This document shows, piece by piece, positions 6,753 to 8,260 of a DNA stretch of 8,260 nt; the first letter of the stretch is position 1; each line of letters begins with the position of its first letter. Under the pieces are notes generated by a model. That model did no database searches. It had not been told where the DNA came from and worked only from the letters and a program-made list of their open reading frames with translations. The stretch is from Fidelibacterota bacterium. Lineage in GTDB: Bacteria > Fidelibacterota > Marinisomatia > Marinisomatales > CAZVFT01. Position numbers and translations under genes: made by a program. The DNA lies in assembly GCA_014381485.1 (NCBI GenBank), contig JACNLN010000108.1, positions 1 to 8,260 on the forward strand, written 5' to 3'.

Positions 6753-6871
6753 CGAACTCCTTGTTAACTAATTAATGTGCTGAATTTTGTGAAAACCTGT
6801 GAATAATCACCCAATAAAATAGTCTGTAATTCAATTATTTCGAAAAGGTTAAAAAGTCAATCCGATTCTAT
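6753..6871 (-). other. Gap between nitroreductase and C1 peptidase genes
   Basis: A 119-bp AT-rich gap with no hairpin terminator after the nitroreductase stop. A TTGACT hexamer on the minus strand (6853-6858) could be a -35 box, but no convincing -10 follows at normal spacing. The two genes could therefore share a transcript or be separately expressed; the sequence does not decide. Confidence 0.4.
6757..6762 (-). promoter_or_regulatory. Shine-Dalgarno site of the C1 peptidase
   Basis: AAGGAG on the minus strand, the clearest ribosome-binding site in the window. Spacing is 4 nt to the ATG at 6752 and 7 nt to the adjacent ATG at 6749. The latter spacing is nearer the usual optimum, so the second methionine may be the true start; the predicted signal peptide is unaffected. 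Confidence 0.65.
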
Positions 6872-7576
6872 TTACATTTTTCCAATAGGTATAATGAGCA
6901 GGGGGATTTCTTCTTTTCTCATATTTATCACTTTTTGCACCTTATCGTCATAGAAAGCTCCTATAATTACTGCTCCAAGATCCAGGGCTACCGCCTGAAG
7001 GAAAACATTTTCAGCGGCATGACCTACCTCAATATGAACGTATTGATTCCCTCTTTTTCCATATTTCCAGGTGGTTCGCTTATAAACTGCAGAGAATACG
7101 ATCACTGCTGCACCTTCCCCAACACAATCCTGTCTTAAAGATGCTGCCCACAATTCAACTCTTTTATCTCCCTCCACGACCTTCTCTAATTTATGTCCAC
7201 GAGGAACATAATGATAGATTCCATCTGGAAGATCATTTACATTACCAGCGACAATATAGACCTCAAGAGGGTAAAGGGCTCCCGCAGAGGGAGCGGTTCT
7301 GAAACCCTGGCGGTTTGTAATCCCCTGAGCTGCCCAGAGAAGCTGGGAAATTTCAGCAAGTGATAACGGTTCGTCACTATAGCTTCTAACCGATCTACGT
7401 TTAAGTAAGGTTTGCTCAATTGAATATTCTCCATCGAAATCAGGATCAGGCAGAGTAATCGTTTCTGATTCATTTTCTTTTGGGGATTGGTTTTTTTCGT
7501 TTGCCTGTAAAAACATGATGAAGGCTCCTATTAATACAGTTAAAAAGGTTTTACCTGTTATACTCGATAAAAACAT
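6872..7576 (-). CDS. Exported SagB/ThcOx-type nitroreductase-fold protein
   Basis: A 234-residue nitroreductase-superfamily protein, expected to bind FMN and to act as a homodimeric oxidoreductase; its closest resemblance is the SagB/ThcOx family, whose RiPP-cluster members oxidise azolines to azoles. Visible blocks are the FMN-phosphate-binding LLKRRSVRSYSDEPLSLAEI (57-76), APSAGALYPLEVYIV (95-109), DLPDGIYHYVP (115-125), HIEVGHAAENVFLQAVAL (181-198) and GAVIIGAFYDD (201-211). Residues 1-25 form a hydrophobic leader (likely LQA|N cleavage) or a membrane anchor, without a twin-arginine motif or lipobox. The ribosome-binding site is weak (AAGG, 4 nt before the ATG at 7576), but starting here retains the leader; an alternative start at Met21 would remove most of it. 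No YcaO cyclodehydratase or precursor peptide is nearby, so a RiPP role is not supported. Fold confident, substrate unknown. Confidence 0.88.
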   Translation of the reverse strand: MFLSSITGKTFLTVLIGAFIMFLQANEKNQSPKENESETITLPDPDFDGEYSIEQTLLKRRSVRSYSDEPLSLAEISQLLWAAQGITNRQGFRTAPSAGALYPLEVYIVAGNVNDLPDGIYHYVPRGHKLEKVVEGDKRVELWAASLRQDCVGEGAAVIVFSAVYKRTTWKYGKRGNQYVHIEVGHAAENVFLQAVALDLGAVIIGAFYDDKVQKVINMRKEEIPLLIIPIGKM

Positions 7577-7700
7577 TTTACCTTACGTAATATTCGTGAT
7601 TATTTGATATACTCCTAATGTATTGGGAATTTGAATTAAATTGATTTTCACTATACTTCATCACTAATGATACCTTTAACTTCATAAAAGAATGTATATC

Positions 7701-7850
7701 TCAATAAGAAAAAGGGCAACAACCAAAATCGATGATACTTCCCTTTAAAATCCTGTTGAATATTTCTTCTTCAATTTTAAGGCTCATCACAATAATGCGT
7801 ACTTGGATTCCATTTTTATACCAGAGTTGTCCAATGTAAGCCAGTTTCAA
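7701..7850 (-). pseudogene. Possible short ORF or gene remnant
   Basis: On the minus strand an open frame ending at a TGA (7701-7703) reads LKLAYIGQLWYKNGIQVR from a TTG at 7850, continuing IIVMSLKIEEEIFNRILKG to a GCCPFSY end. The frame stays open upstream at least to about 7923 without a normal start. An ATG at 7787 would give only 28 residues. The composition looks more protein-like than chance AT-rich DNA, but I do not recognise a family and there is no good ribosome-binding site. It may be the tail of a decayed gene or simply chance. Confidence 0.15.
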
Positions 7851-7923
7851 TCTTAGAAAACTTACGTTGCTTTTATTGCGAGAAAACTGCTGACAAGATA
7901 ACAGATCACCCTCTCCTTTAATT

Positions 7924-7959
7924 CCTCTCCCCTCAAGGGAGAGGAGTGCTTGTTAGCAC
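7924..7959. repeat. Tandem hairpins in the right-hand repeat region
   Basis: CCTCTCCC-CTCAA-GGGAGAGG (7924-7944, 8-bp stem) is followed after one base by GTGCT-TGTT-AGCAC (7946-7959, 5-bp stem). The two-hairpin arrangement recalls the modules at 181-235 and 401-445 but with different sequence. No T-tract follows, so a role as intrinsic terminator is unlikely. Confidence 0.5.
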
Positions 7960-8058
7960 GGCTTCAAACAGTTTTACCCACCCACCTGCTCACGAAGAAT
8001 GAGTGCGGGCAGGCAGAATCTGCAATAAGAATTTGAGATGTGACTTCTCGGCAAGACC

Positions 8059-8126
8059 TTCTCCCCCTCGGATGTTGAAAATCCCGATTTATCGTGGGGG
8101 GGGGGAGAATGAAAAGAGTTGGTGTA
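8059..8126. repeat. Direct repeat copy 2 with outer hairpin
   Basis: Bases 8070-8126 repeat the start of the window in the same orientation; the first 26 bases are identical and the rest is similar. Here the full element is visible: TTCTCCCCC (8059-8067) pairs with GGGGGAGAA (8101-8109), a 9-bp outer stem around the inner CCCGAT-TT-ATCG-T-GGG hairpin. The G tract is 10 long against 7 in copy 1, which suggests slippage or an assembly-sensitive homopolymer. Confidence 0.75.
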
Positions 8127-8260
8127 GTGTTTTTTGTTATCAATGATGATCATAGAAGTTATGAAATGGCCTTTGAATATTTGCGTTAATAAACTTGATG
8201 GAATTCTAGTTAAAAAAGAAACACTGCCTGCCCTATAGGGAAGAATAGCCTGTCCCGCCT

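Larger units (their letters stand above)
7577..8260. other. Largely non-coding, repeat-rich region
   Basis: No gene above 60 codons with a normal start is present. From 7577 to about 7700 the DNA is AT-rich and should hold the nitroreductase promoter, although none stands out; TTACGTAA (7583-7590) is a perfect 8-bp palindrome near the start codon. At 7701-7850 a short minus-strand frame could be a gene remnant. From about 7915 to the window end GC-rich hairpins follow one another: 7924-7944, 7946-7959, 8059-8109 (with the direct repeat) and the palindrome CCCTATAGGG (8231-8240). Confidence 0.6.

Noticed and set aside
6872..7576. RiPP (azole-forming) biosynthetic cluster based on the SagB-like gene
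   Set aside because: No YcaO, docking protein, precursor peptide or dedicated exporter lies in the window, and the protein carries an export leader unlike biosynthetic SagB.
1..8260. CRISPR array or transposon ends
   Set aside because: The repeats are few, unevenly spaced and palindromic without unique spacers of constant length. No transposase, integrase or terminal inverted repeats with target duplications are visible.

Overview
The window looks like a chromosomal segment from a bacterium of the Fibrobacteres-Chlorobi-Bacteroidetes (FCB) supergroup, probably one of its less-studied phyla (Marinimicrobia, KSB1, Calditrichota or Ignavibacteria-like) rather than a classical Bacteroides. The main clue is the C-terminus of the large peptidase, a textbook type IX secretion (T9SS) type A sorting domain of the form YPNPFNP...SGIYFYR. 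Three of the five genes start with Sec-type signal sequences, and the intergenic DNA is full of GC-rich palindromic repeats. Phylum placement is inference; no rRNA or other marker gene is present.

Layout. Positions 1-511 carry no convincing gene but several palindromic repeat modules. At 512-1855 (+) lies a 12-helix APC-superfamily amino-acid permease. After a 214-bp promoter-bearing gap comes a secreted M1-family zinc aminopeptidase at 2070-4946 (+) with accessory domains and the T9SS tail. A composite hairpin element follows, then a small TIGR04076-family protein of unknown function (5021-5305, +), then a second copy of the hairpin element. Converging from the other side are two minus-strand genes: an exported bleomycin-hydrolase/PepC-like C1 cysteine peptidase (5358-6752) and, upstream of it, an exported SagB/ThcOx-type nitroreductase-fold protein (6872-7576). 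Positions 7577-8260 are again non-coding or nearly so, with several hairpins and a second copy of the repeat that opens the window.

How the genes may work together. A secreted aminopeptidase, an exported papain-fold peptidase and an inner-membrane amino-acid permease fit extracellular or periplasmic peptide scavenging followed by amino-acid uptake. This is inferred from adjacency and families only. The nitroreductase-like protein and the TIGR04076 protein have no obvious place in that scheme.

Novelty. I see no CRISPR array, prophage, transposase, toxin-antitoxin pair or complete new system. The most unusual points are the layered family of intergenic palindromes (including one composite element that brackets the TIGR04076 gene, and an imperfect direct repeat about 8.1 kb apart that brackets the whole gene block), the altered C-terminal arm of the exported C1 peptidase, the Sec-type leader on a flavin enzyme, and the missing glycine motif in TM1 of the permease.
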